Source of the DNA: Eubacteriaceae bacterium Marseille-Q4139
GTDB lineage: Bacteria > Bacillota > Clostridia > Lachnospirales > Lachnospiraceae
NCBI GenBank assembly: GCA_018223415.1
Contig: JAGTTQ010000001.1
Coordinates: 552,153-616,152 of the forward strand
Length of the DNA stretch: 64,000 nt
Direction: 5' to 3'
In this document: positions 25,125 through 34,768 of the stretch, piece after piece
Position numbering within the stretch: position 1 is the stretch's first letter
Layout: each line of letters begins with the position of its first letter
Position numbers and translations under genes: made by a program
Notes under the pieces: model-generated
What the model saw: only the letters and a program-made list of their open reading frames with translations
Database searches by the model: none
What the model was told of the DNA's origin: nothing

Positions 25125-26384
25125 TCATAGATTCAACTCCAAAACGTCTGCTCCCAAAAGTGCAAGGTCGCGGCAGATATCCTCATATCCCCGCTTCACA
25201 TGGCCCATGTCCGTGACGATGCTTAAGCCATCCGCCGCAAGTGCCAGAAGAAGGAGCGCCGCCCCGCCGCGAAGATCCGGCGCACGCGCCACGGCAGGCA
25301 TAAGCGGGTACTGTCCCGTAACCTTTGCCGTCTGGCTCTCTAACGCGAGCCTGGCTCCGAAAAGCCGCATCTGCCTGGCGGCCTCGAACCGGGCTTCAAA
25401 AACCGTCTCCTCGATCCGGCTCTCCCCGGCCGCCATGCATGCCGCCGCCAGAAACGGCGACTGAAGATCCGTCGGGAAGCCGGGATACGGCCCTGTCCGC
25501 AGGGAAAACCCCGAAGGCCGCTTTTTCATCTTAAGGCGGATCTCCTTTCCGCCTTCCGACACGGAAATCTCTGCCCCCATCTTCCGAAAGACGGATAACG
25601 GCGCGGAAAGCTCCGCCGCCAAAACGCCCTCCACGGCCACATCCCCCAGTCCGCAGACACCGGCCGCCAGATATGTCCCGGCCGCAATCCGGTCTGCTCC
25701 CAGGTCAAATTCACACGGGGAAAGGGACGGCATGCCCCGAATTATGAGGGTACTCGTTCCGGCCCCGCTTATGTCGGCGCCCATGGCCGCAAGGAAACGG
25801 CAGAGCTCCGAAATTTCCGGTTCCCTGGCGCAGTTTTTAAGTACCGTCGTCCCGTCTGCCAGAACAGCCGCCGTCACGGCATTTTCCGTGGCTCCCACAC
25901 TTGGCACACGAAACGAAATTTCTGCCCCGCGAAGGCGTCCGGCCTGGGCTAAGATCATGCCGCCGGCCTCGTGGATCTCTGCTCCCAGGGCCCTCAATGC
26001 ATAAAGATGCAGGTCGATGGGGCGTTTCCCAAGAACGCAGCCGCCGGGATAGTAGGTGACGGCCTCACCGCACCTGGAAAGAAGCGGCCCGAGCACCATG
26101 ACCGAGGAGCGCATCTTCCCCACAAATTCCTCCGGGATCCGCACCTCGTCCACAGCCGACGTATCCATCACAAGGACACCGTCTGCCAGGGAGCATTGAC
26201 ACCCCAGGGCTTCCAGGATTTCCATCATGCAGAACACGTCCGCAATGGCCGGGACTCTGCGGATCACCGTCGTCCCCTTCGCCAAGAACGCGGCCGCCAT
26301 CATCGGAAGCACGGCATTCTTGGAACCCTGAACCTTAATTTTACCGCAAAGGGGCAAAAGCCCCCGGACCTGTACAGCAGACAC
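25125..26384 (-). CDS. murA: UDP-N-acetylglucosamine 1-carboxyvinyltransferase (MurA)
   Basis: 419 residues. First committed step of peptidoglycan synthesis, adding enolpyruvate from PEP to UDP-GlcNAc. GSKNAVLP (catalytic Lys/Asn about 21-23), MRSSVMVLGPLL, the PGGCVLGKRPID loop with the Cys that fosfomycin attacks, and PGFPTDLQSPF (catalytic Asp) are all intact, so it should be fosfomycin-sensitive. Start is GTG 26384 after a GGGGGGA stretch. Located between spoVE and divIB, where Bacillus has murG-murB. Confidence 0.95.
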   Translation of the reverse strand: MSAVQVRGLLPLCGKIKVQGSKNAVLPMMAAAFLAKGTTVIRRVPAIADVFCMMEILEALGCQCSLADGVLVMDTSAVDEVRIPEEFVGKMRSSVMVLGPLLSRCGEAVTYYPGGCVLGKRPIDLHLYALRALGAEIHEAGGMILAQAGRLRGAEISFRVPSVGATENAVTAAVLADGTTVLKNCAREPEISELCRFLAAMGADISGAGTSTLIIRGMPSLSPCEFDLGADRIAAGTYLAAGVCGLGDVAVEGVLAAELSAPLSVFRKMGAEISVSEGGKEIRLKMKKRPSGFSLRTGPYPGFPTDLQSPFLAAACMAAGESRIEETVFEARFEAARQMRLFGARLALESQTAKVTGQYPLMPAVARAPDLRGGAALLLLALAADGLSIVTDMGHVKRGYEDICRDLALLGADVLELNL

Positions 26385-26442
26385 GCGGATCCCCCCATGA
26401 AAGACTATACAGTATCCTATGTATGAAAACAGGAAATGGTTC

Positions 26443-27600
26443 CTATTTTTCCAGTTTGATCTGATTGGAGACGCTTAGGACAATGCCCATCTCCAGCATT
26501 AAAAACAGCACCGACGTACCGCCGTAGCTGATGAACGGAAGCGTGATTCCCGTGTTGGGGATCACGTTCGTAACGACCGCAATGTTTAAAATAACCTGGA
26601 TCGCAATGTGGGCCAAAACGCCGATTACCAGCATGGCACCGAAGAGATCCGGCGCGTTTCCGGAGATCAGCATGAACCGGTAAATCATGAATAAGAAGAT
26701 TAAGATCACCGACACAGCCCCGAAAAGTCCCAGCTCCTCACAGATGACAGAGAAAATCATGTCGTTCTGCGGCTCCGGGAGGAAAGAAAGCTTCTGGATG
26801 CTCTGGCCCAGGCCCTTGCCTAAAAGGCCGCCGGAGCCGATGGCGTAAAGTCCCTGGAGCACCTGGTAGCCGCCGTCCTGGGGATAGCTCTCCGGGCTCT
26901 TCCAGACCAGGATACGGCTTAACTGATAATCATGAAGGATGCCTGCGCTCTCTAAGGCCATCGCCACCGGGGGCGCAAAGGCCATAGCCGCCGCAGCCAA
27001 AAGCACGCATGTCACAAACGGCCATTTCTTTTTGCAGGCGATAAACATCATCACAAAGGCAATGCCGCAGATGATGATACCGGAGCTTAAGTTGTTCATC
27101 GTGACGAGCAGGGCCAGAGGCAGAAGCAGCACCGCCATGATGCCCCAGGAGCGCCATTCGTCCACCTTTTTCCCGAGACGCGTAATCATCACGGCCATAA
27201 CCAGGATCACCGTCACTTTTACAAGCTCCGCCGGCTGGAAGCTGGCAGATCCCACGCCGAGCCAGCGCTTCTTTCCGTTGGCCTCAATGCCCAGCGGCGT
27301 GAAGTTTACGAGAATGACGCAGACATAGGAAACCACAATGGCCGGTATCGTAAATTTTGCAAAAAAGTGGTAGTCCATCTTGGAAACCACCAGCATGGCG
27401 AGAAAGCCTGCCAGGGCAATCTTTCCCTGGCGCTCCATATAATAAGAAGGCGGCCGTCCGTCCAGCTGCGCGCTGTACGAGCTGGAGCTGTAAATCATAA
27501 TCAGCCCGAATACAGTCAGGAAAATGATCGTAAAAAGCAGACTGTAATCATAAAACCTGCGCGGCTTCTTCTTTTTTTTCCTACCGGCCGTTTCTGCCAT
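26443..27600 (-). CDS. ftsW: SEDS peptidoglycan glycosyltransferase (SpoVE/FtsW)
   Basis: 385 residues, about ten membrane segments. SEDS signatures: GIEANGKKRWLGVG, FQPAELVKVTVIL, NLSSGIIICG, LPEPQNDMIFSVICEELG and PNTGITLPFISYGG. It polymerises lipid II with a partner class B PBP. In Clostridia the copy inside the dcw cluster can serve as FtsW, SpoVE or both; sequence alone does not decide. It follows murD by 23 nt. Confidence 0.93.
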   Translation of the reverse strand: MAETAGRKKKKKPRRFYDYSLLFTIIFLTVFGLIMIYSSSSYSAQLDGRPPSYYMERQGKIALAGFLAMLVVSKMDYHFFAKFTIPAIVVSYVCVILVNFTPLGIEANGKKRWLGVGSASFQPAELVKVTVILVMAVMITRLGKKVDEWRSWGIMAVLLLPLALLVTMNNLSSGIIICGIAFVMMFIACKKKWPFVTCVLLAAAAMAFAPPVAMALESAGILHDYQLSRILVWKSPESYPQDGGYQVLQGLYAIGSGGLLGKGLGQSIQKLSFLPEPQNDMIFSVICEELGLFGAVSVILIFLFMIYRFMLISGNAPDLFGAMLVIGVLAHIAIQVILNIAVVTNVIPNTGITLPFISYGGTSVLFLMLEMGIVLSVSNQIKLEK

Positions 27601-27623
27601 GATCCACCTCCTGACTCCTGCTT

Positions 27624-28970
27624 TTACAGGTTATTGACGCATTCCTTGAAAATCCGTCCCCGCTCCTCGTAGTTCTTAAACATGCCCCAGCTTGCACATG
27701 CCGGGGACAGCAGCACATAGTCTCCCATGTTTGCGTAGGAGGCGCAGACCTGGACGGCCTCCTGCATGTCTTCGGCGTACATGATGTCCGTCATGCCGTG
27801 CTTCTTGGCACACTCGGCAATCTTGTCGCGGGTCTGGCCGATGAGCACCAGATAGCGAACTTTTCCGTCGAAGCTCTCAATCCACTCGTCGTATTCCGAG
27901 TGCTTGTCGTAGCCGCCGGCGATTAAAAGCGTCGGGCCCGGCATGGCTTTTATGGCCTGAATGGCCGCATCCGGGTTCGTCCCCTTGGAATCGTTGTAGT
28001 AGGTGACGCCGAACCGTTCCCTGACAAACTCGATCCGGTGCTCCACCGCCTTGAACTCCCGGCAGGCCTCGCGGATCTCGTCTAAGGTCACGCCCAACTG
28101 AAGGGCGATGGCGACGGCCGTCATGACGTTTTCGTGGTTGTGGCCGCCGATAATCTGGAGCTCGTTCACGTCGATGACCGGCTCTTCCTTCCTGTCATGG
28201 CGCCATACGATCATGTCTCCGTCCATATAAATGCCGGAATCCAGCTTTTCCTGCCTGCTGAAATAGACAACCTTGCATTTTAACGCGGTGCCGAATTCCC
28301 TTAAAATCGGATCGTCATAATTTAAAACGCAGCAGTCCTCCTCGGTCTGGTTGCGGGTGATGCCCTCCTTCACCTGGATATAGCCCTCCATGGTTTTATG
28401 GCGGTCCAGATGATCGGGCGTAATGTTGGTAATGGCAGAGACGTTGGGGTGGAAGTCCATAATAGTCTCAAGCTGGAAGCTGGAGACCTCGGCCACGGTT
28501 ACGGATTCCTCCGTCGTCTCTCTTGCGTGGGCCGTGTAGGGCTCGCCGATGTTCCCGACAACAAACACGCTCTCATAATGCTTCTTCATGATTTCGCCGG
28601 TGAGAGCCGTCGTCGTGGTTTTCCCGTTGGTGCCGGTGATGGCCGCAAGCTTTCCAAGGGAGCAGTGGTACGCCAGCTCGATTTCACTCCAGATCGGAAT
28701 CTTCGCCTCATCTAAAACTGCCACAAACGGCGCGTCCAGAGGGATGCCCGGACTTATGACGCAGAGCTCGATGCCCGTCAGGTCTAATTTCTTAAGCTCT
28801 CCCAAAAGGACTGTTACCTTCGCGTCCTTTTCAAAATTTTTCAAAAGCTTTTCTTCCGAAAGCTTGTCGTTCCCGTCATATAAAACAACCTCGCCGCCCT
28901 GCAAAAGGAGCAGCTTTGCCGCGGCAATCCCGCTGATTCCCGTTCCCGCAACTAATACCTTCTGTCCCAT
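27624..28970 (-). CDS. murD: UDP-N-acetylmuramoyl-L-alanine--D-glutamate ligase (MurD)
   Basis: 448 residues. Rossmann N-domain VLVAGTGISGIAAAKLL, ATP loop ITGTNGKTTTTALT (about residues 113-126), central HRIEFV and YNDSKGTNPDA motifs, and a C-domain ending SPACASWGMFKNYEERG. Adds D-Glu to UDP-MurNAc-L-Ala in the cytoplasm. Start 28970 has AGGAGG 7 nt upstream; a longer in-frame extension runs into mraY and is unlikely. 11 nt after mraY. Confidence 0.96.
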   Translation of the reverse strand: MGQKVLVAGTGISGIAAAKLLLLQGGEVVLYDGNDKLSEEKLLKNFEKDAKVTVLLGELKKLDLTGIELCVISPGIPLDAPFVAVLDEAKIPIWSEIELAYHCSLGKLAAITGTNGKTTTTALTGEIMKKHYESVFVVGNIGEPYTAHARETTEESVTVAEVSSFQLETIMDFHPNVSAITNITPDHLDRHKTMEGYIQVKEGITRNQTEEDCCVLNYDDPILREFGTALKCKVVYFSRQEKLDSGIYMDGDMIVWRHDRKEEPVIDVNELQIIGGHNHENVMTAVAIALQLGVTLDEIREACREFKAVEHRIEFVRERFGVTYYNDSKGTNPDAAIQAIKAMPGPTLLIAGGYDKHSEYDEWIESFDGKVRYLVLIGQTRDKIAECAKKHGMTDIMYAEDMQEAVQVCASYANMGDYVLLSPACASWGMFKNYEERGRIFKECVNNL

Positions 28971-28981
28971 GGTTTTTCCTC

Positions 28982-29950
28982 CTATAATCCTAAGTAAGCA
29001 ATCAGGCAAAGGATTGCCGTAACCGTCGAAAAGACTGCAACCACACGCGTCTCCGACCATCCGCAAAGCTCAAAGTGATGGTGGATCGGCGCCATTTTAA
29101 AGATCCGCTTTCCGCCGGTCTTCTTAAAATACGTCACCTGGATGATGACCGAAAGAACCTCCACCAGGTAGATAAGCCCCACAAGCGCGATGAAAATCGG
29201 CATCTGCATCATGAAGGCGCTGGAGGCCACGAAGCCGCCGAGGGCCAGAGAGCCGGTGTCGCCCATGAATACCCGCGCCGGGTAGACGTTGAATAAGAGG
29301 AAGCCCAAAAGGCTCCCGACGACAGCGCCGGTGATGGGGCTGATGCCGCTCTTTTCCCCGAGGGCCACCACCGTAAAGAACGTGGCCACGAGGATTGTCA
29401 CGCTTGTGCAGAGGCCGTCTAAGCCGTCGGTGAAGTTGACGCCGTTGTCGGTGCCAAGCATGATAAAGAAAAGGGCCGGGATGAACAGCCATCCCAGATC
29501 CAGATAATATCCGTTTTCAAAGCCGCCGGTAAACGGGATTAACATCGCCGTTCCCACCTCTTTGGACGTCACGAGATAGTAGGCGAAAATCCCCGTAATC
29601 ACGATCTGGCCCAAGAGCTTCTGTTTCGGGTTTAAGCCCTCCGACCGCTTCATGACGATCTTGATATAGTCGTCTAAGAAGCCGATGATCCCGAAGCCGA
29701 CGGTCACAAAAAGAACCGGGATGATCTTCGGGTAGTCCCTGATGTAAAAAAGCGATGTGATCACGATTCCGGTCAGAATGATCAGGCCGCCCATGGTAGG
29801 CGTCCCCTGTTTTTTTAAATGGGCCTCCGGGCCGTCCGTCCGCACCTGCTGGCCGAATTTCAGCCTGTGAAGGAACGGGATCACGACGGGGCATAAGGCC
29901 GCGCTGATTGCAAATGCTATTATAATCGCAAGAATCGTCTCATTTACCAT
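28982..29950 (-). CDS. mraY: Phospho-N-acetylmuramoyl-pentapeptide transferase (MraY)
   Basis: 322 residues, ten membrane helices. KKQGTPTMGGL near residue 47, FLDDYIKIVMKRSEGLN near 90 with the catalytic DD pair, TDGLDGLCT near 175 and MAPIHHHFE near 285 are diagnostic. It makes lipid I on the inner membrane face. Confidence 0.97.
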   Translation of the reverse strand: MVNETILAIIIAFAISAALCPVVIPFLHRLKFGQQVRTDGPEAHLKKQGTPTMGGLIILTGIVITSLFYIRDYPKIIPVLFVTVGFGIIGFLDDYIKIVMKRSEGLNPKQKLLGQIVITGIFAYYLVTSKEVGTAMLIPFTGGFENGYYLDLGWLFIPALFFIMLGTDNGVNFTDGLDGLCTSVTILVATFFTVVALGEKSGISPITGAVVGSLLGFLLFNVYPARVFMGDTGSLALGGFVASSAFMMQMPIFIALVGLIYLVEVLSVIIQVTYFKKTGGKRIFKMAPIHHHFELCGWSETRVVAVFSTVTAILCLIAYLGL

Positions 29951-30076
29951 GCTGCACCTCTATCTCTTATGTAATTTGGTCTTTCCGGCAGATGCGCGGG
30001 CACAACTCGACCAATTTTAGCATTAAGGTTAGTATAAGTCCTTTTAGGCGAATAATCAACCGTAAGATTTTCGGAT

Positions 30077-31789
30077 TCAAATTTCCAGATAAGGCAGAAT
30101 ATTTTCAAAGATATCTGCAATCACCGGCGCCGCGATGGTTCCGCCGTAATAGACGCCCACCGGCTCGTCGATGGTGATTAAGGCGATGACCTGCGGGTCA
30201 TCGGCCGGCGCAAAGCCTAAAAACGAGGAAATGTATTTTTTCCTGCTTCTCGGAAGCTTTTCCGATGTGGCCGTCTTTCCGCCGACTTTATAGCCCGCCA
30301 CCTGGGCCCGCTTTCCGCTGCCCTCCGCCACCACCTGCTCTAAAATATAGCGCATGGTTTCGCTTGTCTCTTCGGATACGACGCCCTCTTCCACCGGATA
30401 GGAAAATTTTGTGACGGATGTTCCGTCGGCGCTTTCCGCCTTTACGGCCAGGTGGGGCGTGATCCGGTTTCCGCCGTTTATAATGGAGGAAGCCGTCGTC
30501 ACAAGCTGGATCGGCGTAATCTGGAAGGACTGGCCGAAGGAGACGGTTGCCAGCTCCACAAGTCCCATGTTTTCCTTCTTGTGCATGATCGTTCCGGCTT
30601 CCCCGGGAAGGTCGATGCCGGTCTTTTTAAGAAGGCCGAACTGCTCGAAATATTTGTACATGCCGTCGACGCCGAGGCGCTGTCCCACGTCGATGAAGAC
30701 GGGGTTGCAGGAGTTCATGGCCCCCTGAAGGAAGGTCTCCGCGCCGTGTCCGCCTACCTTGTGGCAGCGGATTTTCCGGTCCTCCACGATCCGGAAGCCC
30801 GGGCAAGAAAACTGGTCGGTAAGCTTTACGACGCCCTGTTCCAGCCCGGCCGCCGCCGTGATGATTTTAAAGGTGGAGCCAGGTTCATACGTGTCGTTGA
30901 TGCAGCGGTTCCGCCACATCTGGTTTAAAAGCTCCTGTTTTTCCTCGGCCGTCTCATAGACACTTCCCTCTGCTAGGGCAAAGGGATCGTTTAAGTCAAA
31001 TTCCGGGGCGTTTACCATGGCGTAAATCTCCCCGTTCTGCGGATTCATGATGATAATGGAGACGGCGTTTGCGCCTTTTTCTTCCATGACCTTATAGGCC
31101 GCCTGTTCGGCGTATTTCTGGATGTTGACGTCAAGGCTCAAGGTCAGCGTATCGCCGGCCACCGGCTCCAGCCGTTCCTCCGCCGCGTAGGGAAGCTCCA
31201 CGCCTCTCGCATCGGAGAGGGTTAAAATTAAGCCGTCCCTTCCTTTTAAATACTCCTCGTACATGACCTCCAGGCCGATGATTCCCTGGTTGTCGGCGCC
31301 CGTAAAGCCAAGCACCTTCGACGCCATGCTCTCATATGGATAATAGCGTTTGTAATCCTCGTCAACCTTTACGCCGGAAAGGCCGTAGCCGCGGATGGCA
31401 TCGCCGGTCTCCTTGGCGACATTGGTCTTTATGATCTCCCTGGATGAGCGTTTTTCCACCTTTTTCCGCACATCTTCCTCGGACAGGCCAAGTTCCGCAC
31501 AGAGCATTTCAATGACGCGCTCCGGTTCTGTCACCTGGCTGTGGACGACGGAAACTGTGCAGACCGTCCGGTTGGCGGCAATCACCGTCCCGTTTCGATC
31601 CAGGATTTCACCTCTGGCCGCCTTGATGGTGCGCTCCCTCCGGTGGAGGTCGTCGGCCATCTCGCTGTAATGCTCGGAACGGAAAATCATCAGATAACCG
31701 AGCTGTCCCATGAGGCCGGCCATCAGGGCGGCAGAAAACAGGAAAACCACAAGAAGCTTTTTCCTGTGATGGGTCAGAAACGATGCCAT
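30077..31789 (-). CDS. Class B penicillin-binding protein (SpoVD/FtsI-like) with KTA motif
   Basis: 570 residues. One N-terminal helix (about 12-32), the pedestal domain starting RGEILDRNG, then the transpeptidase domain: SxxK as PGSTFK (Ser about 303), SxN as SCN (about 360), and KT(G) as GGKTATSEK near 510. The third motif reads K-T-A rather than K-T-G. This is unusual for class B enzymes in general, but I recall KTATS-type motifs in Lachnospiraceae homologues. No PASTA domain. It crosslinks septal or cortex peptidoglycan with a SEDS partner. It lies between the CxxCxxCC gene and mraY, the position of spoVD in Bacillus. Confidence 0.9.
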   Translation of the reverse strand: MASFLTHHRKKLLVVFLFSAALMAGLMGQLGYLMIFRSEHYSEMADDLHRRERTIKAARGEILDRNGTVIAANRTVCTVSVVHSQVTEPERVIEMLCAELGLSEEDVRKKVEKRSSREIIKTNVAKETGDAIRGYGLSGVKVDEDYKRYYPYESMASKVLGFTGADNQGIIGLEVMYEEYLKGRDGLILTLSDARGVELPYAAEERLEPVAGDTLTLSLDVNIQKYAEQAAYKVMEEKGANAVSIIIMNPQNGEIYAMVNAPEFDLNDPFALAEGSVYETAEEKQELLNQMWRNRCINDTYEPGSTFKIITAAAGLEQGVVKLTDQFSCPGFRIVEDRKIRCHKVGGHGAETFLQGAMNSCNPVFIDVGQRLGVDGMYKYFEQFGLLKKTGIDLPGEAGTIMHKKENMGLVELATVSFGQSFQITPIQLVTTASSIINGGNRITPHLAVKAESADGTSVTKFSYPVEEGVVSEETSETMRYILEQVVAEGSGKRAQVAGYKVGGKTATSEKLPRSRKKYISSFLGFAPADDPQVIALITIDEPVGVYYGGTIAAPVIADIFENILPYLEI

Positions 31790-31858
31790 GCTGTCACATC
31801 CTGCTGCATGTCTTGTTATTCATTATATTGAAAAAACGCAGGATTATGAGTGGTTGTT

Positions 31859-32518
31859 TCAGGGAAGAAACAGACGCCTCGCTTTTTCTATCCGGCTGCC
31901 AATTTCTTCATAAAACGGCTCCGGATACGGTTCAAAGTAAAATTTCTTTAAAATGTACATGTTGACGGCCTTTTCCGCCTGCTCATTTCCGCTTTCCCTC
32001 ACGGCAGCCGCCATGTCCTTTAAAAAGTAATGCCATTCGCTTATGAAGCTGTCATAGGCTTCCGGCTCCGGCGTGTCGATCCATTTCTTAACACGGATCT
32101 TTGCGCGTCCAGGCTTTTTGCACTCATGGACCTGGAGAAAATAGGAAAAGCTCCTGTTTTCATAAAGGCGCCCCAACGGGAACAGCCGGCAGATCCCCGG
32201 GCGGAAGGCATGGATGCTGCACCTGCCTTCGCCGTTTAAAAACGGGCATGCCTCGCCCTCGCCGGACATGGCAAGGTTCGGAAGGATGATCCCGTCCACC
32301 ACATGAAGCTCCAGACTGCTCTTTAAGAGCGTCTCAAAATCTGTTTGAAGCCCCATACAGAGCCTGTGGACGTCGAGGGGATCCAGGACAATGGATGCGC
32401 CCATCCCCCTGCAACAGGCAGAGCAGCCTGCACATCCTGCACAGTCTGCTCTTACCAAATCGTCCAGGCCGTAGAGCTTTCCGTCTGATATTTCTTTCAG
32501 CTCAACCTGTCTTTCCAT
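31859..32518 (-). CDS. YkgJ-family cysteine-cluster protein
   Basis: 219 residues. N-terminal CAGCAGCSACC (residues about 26-36), then CPFL, CSIH and GICRLFPLG, the YkgJ/UPF0153 pattern of eight or so cysteines presumed to bind zinc or an Fe-S cluster. Biochemical role is unknown. It sits inside the dcw cluster between two class B PBP genes (21 nt after the first, 69 nt before the second). It is therefore co-transcribed with cell-wall genes, which is unusual for the family. Confidence 0.88.
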   Translation of the reverse strand: MERQVELKEISDGKLYGLDDLVRADCAGCAGCSACCRGMGASIVLDPLDVHRLCMGLQTDFETLLKSSLELHVVDGIILPNLAMSGEGEACPFLNGEGRCSIHAFRPGICRLFPLGRLYENRSFSYFLQVHECKKPGRAKIRVKKWIDTPEPEAYDSFISEWHYFLKDMAAAVRESGNEQAEKAVNMYILKKFYFEPYPEPFYEEIGSRIEKARRLFLP

Positions 32519-32539
32519 ATGTGTTTCCTCTTTGCCAAA

Positions 32540-34768
32540 TCAAGTCTCGTTGTCTGTTTCTGATGGGGCCTGGGACGTCTCGCTCCCGTCCGCCCCTGCG
32601 CCTCCCGGCACCGAATCGCCTGGCCCCGGATTCTCCATGGACTCCACGTTTCCCTCCGACGGAAGGATCGTTCCCATGCCGGCCATGCTGTCGGGAAGGC
32701 CGAAGCCGTCCTCTCCCATGACGACCTCATCATCCGTCTGGGGTGCTGATGCCTCCGGGAGTGTCTCGCCGTTTTCGTCGGTCTGCGGTTCCGAGGGTTC
32801 CGAAGCGTCTGTCTCTCCCTCCGGTTCCGTGCTGCCGCCCGGCTCCAGGCCGCCCTCGTTGTTGTTTGTGATGCCTTCCTCCTGTCCGGACAGGTTCTCG
32901 TCCACGGCGCCTTCCACTTCCGTATCCGGGAAGATATTCATATAAGGAAGGATTTCCTCCATAACCTTCTGGAAAATCTCCGTAGCGAAGGTGCTGTGGG
33001 CCTGTTCCTTGCCAGGCAGGTTCGGCGTATCGACGACGACATAAACTAACACCTGCGGGTCGTCGGCCGGCGCAAAGCCTGCAAAGGACAGCAGGTAATT
33101 GTTGGCCGATCTCGGAAGCTTCTGGGCAGTACCCGTCTTTCCGCCGATCTTGTAGCCGGCGACGCGGCCTGCTTTTCCTGTTCCCTCATCGCTCTCTACC
33201 GTCTGGAACATGGCTTCGCGGATGAAGTCGCTGGTGGCCTGGGACACGGTTTCCCGCACCAGGTTCGGTTCTATTTTCTTTACGACGGCTCCCTGTTCAT
33301 TTAAGATCTGCTTCGCCACATGGGGCTCGTAGTAGGAGCCGCCGTTGATGATCGAAGAGAGGGCTGCCGCCATCTGGATCATGGTACAGTTGTAGGTCTG
33401 GCCGAAGGAGCTGCACGCCAGATCCGTAGGGCTCATGTTGTCGGCCGTATAGATGAGGCCGGCAGTGTCGGCCTCGCCGGGAAGGTCGATGCCTGTCTTC
33501 TGCCCAAGGCCGAAAAGCTTCTGGTACTTTGCGAACCGCTCCGTGCCCAGCATGGCCGACATCTGCATCATGGCGTCGTTGCAGGACTTCATCAGGGAGT
33601 GCTCCACATCCAGCGGCCCATGGCCGTAGATATTGGAGCATTTGATCCGATAGCCGCCCACATCGTAGCCGCCGTCGCAGACAAAGACCGTATTCTGGCT
33701 GATGATTCCCTCCTCCAGGCAGGCCGCCACCGTCATGGGCTTGGCCGGAGAGCCTGGCTCATAGGAGTCGTTGACGCAGAAGTTCCGCCACATCTGGTTC
33801 CATGCCTCAAGCTCTTCCTCCTCGGTCATGGCGGCGATTTCCGCCTCCGAGTACATGGTGCTTAAGTTCCTCGGATCGTTTAAGTCGAACCGGCGGTTGG
33901 AAGCCATGGCCAGGATTTCCCCGTTGTTGGGATCCATCACGAGAATGGCGGCAGTCTGGCTTCCGATGCCGTCCATCCACTCGTCGATGTATTTTTCCGT
34001 AATTTTCTGGATGTTGACGTCAATGGTGGAAACGATGGTATTGCCGTTTTCCGGGGATTTGATGACCCGCTCCATGTTGGATTCATCGTCTAAGTAGCCG
34101 TATTCCCTGCCGTTGTTCCCGATGAGCTGGTCGTTGTAATACTGCTCGATTCCGCCGCTTCCCTGGGTGCTGTTGTCAAAGGCGAAACCGATCACATTGC
34201 AGGCCAGGGAATCGTAAGGATACACGCGCCGGTATTCGTCCTCGAACCAGACGCCTTTGACGTGGTTCGAGCTCTTTTCCGCGGCAAACGCGGCATTCAT
34301 CTCATCTTCCTTCGCCTCGAAGGCCTCCTTTTCGTCGGCCGAAAGCTGTCTGGCGTAGCGGATATAGTAGGAATTCGGGTTTTCGTTGATGGCCGCAAGA
34401 AGCTCTGTCCTGTCATACCCGAACACGTCGCAGAGAGCCGTCACCGTCGGCTCCAGGTATTTTTCCGGGCTTTTGTTGATCTGGTTGGGATCCAGGATCA
34501 GGTTATAGACCTTCTCGCTGGTGGCTAAATACGTCCCGTTCCTGTCCACGATATCGCCGCGCCGGTAGGGGATCGTCCTGCTGTCATAGGAGGAGTGCTG
34601 GTTCAAGACAAGCTGTGTGTACTCCTCGTTGTTCTCGTTGATGATGTTGTAAATCACAGCCACAAGGCCAAATAAAGCCAGCGTAATTACGAGAACCGTA
34701 ACCGCCAGCTTTTCCTGCATGTACCTTGTGAAAATTTTTTTCGTGCTACCGTTCCGGGATGTCTTCAT
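32540..34768 (-). CDS. Class B penicillin-binding protein (PBP2B/FtsI-like) with acidic C-terminal tail
   Basis: 742 residues. Membrane helix about 24-45, pedestal beginning RRGDIVDRNG, transpeptidase domain with SxxK as PGSPAK (about residue 343), SxN as SCN and a canonical GGKTGTAQK. The usual PGSTFK hydrophobic residue after Ser-Thr is replaced by Pro-Ala. About 120 residues of Glu/Gly/Ser/Pro/Thr-rich, probably disordered tail follow the enzyme domain. Overlaps the ftsL-like gene by 23 nt. By position this is the division-specific enzyme, equivalent to PbpB. Confidence 0.92.
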   Translation of the reverse strand: MKTSRNGSTKKIFTRYMQEKLAVTVLVITLALFGLVAVIYNIINENNEEYTQLVLNQHSSYDSRTIPYRRGDIVDRNGTYLATSEKVYNLILDPNQINKSPEKYLEPTVTALCDVFGYDRTELLAAINENPNSYYIRYARQLSADEKEAFEAKEDEMNAAFAAEKSSNHVKGVWFEDEYRRVYPYDSLACNVIGFAFDNSTQGSGGIEQYYNDQLIGNNGREYGYLDDESNMERVIKSPENGNTIVSTIDVNIQKITEKYIDEWMDGIGSQTAAILVMDPNNGEILAMASNRRFDLNDPRNLSTMYSEAEIAAMTEEEELEAWNQMWRNFCVNDSYEPGSPAKPMTVAACLEEGIISQNTVFVCDGGYDVGGYRIKCSNIYGHGPLDVEHSLMKSCNDAMMQMSAMLGTERFAKYQKLFGLGQKTGIDLPGEADTAGLIYTADNMSPTDLACSSFGQTYNCTMIQMAAALSSIINGGSYYEPHVAKQILNEQGAVVKKIEPNLVRETVSQATSDFIREAMFQTVESDEGTGKAGRVAGYKIGGKTGTAQKLPRSANNYLLSFAGFAPADDPQVLVYVVVDTPNLPGKEQAHSTFATEIFQKVMEEILPYMNIFPDTEVEGAVDENLSGQEEGITNNNEGGLEPGGSTEPEGETDASEPSEPQTDENGETLPEASAPQTDDEVVMGEDGFGLPDSMAGMGTILPSEGNVESMENPGPGDSVPGGAGADGSETSQAPSETDNET

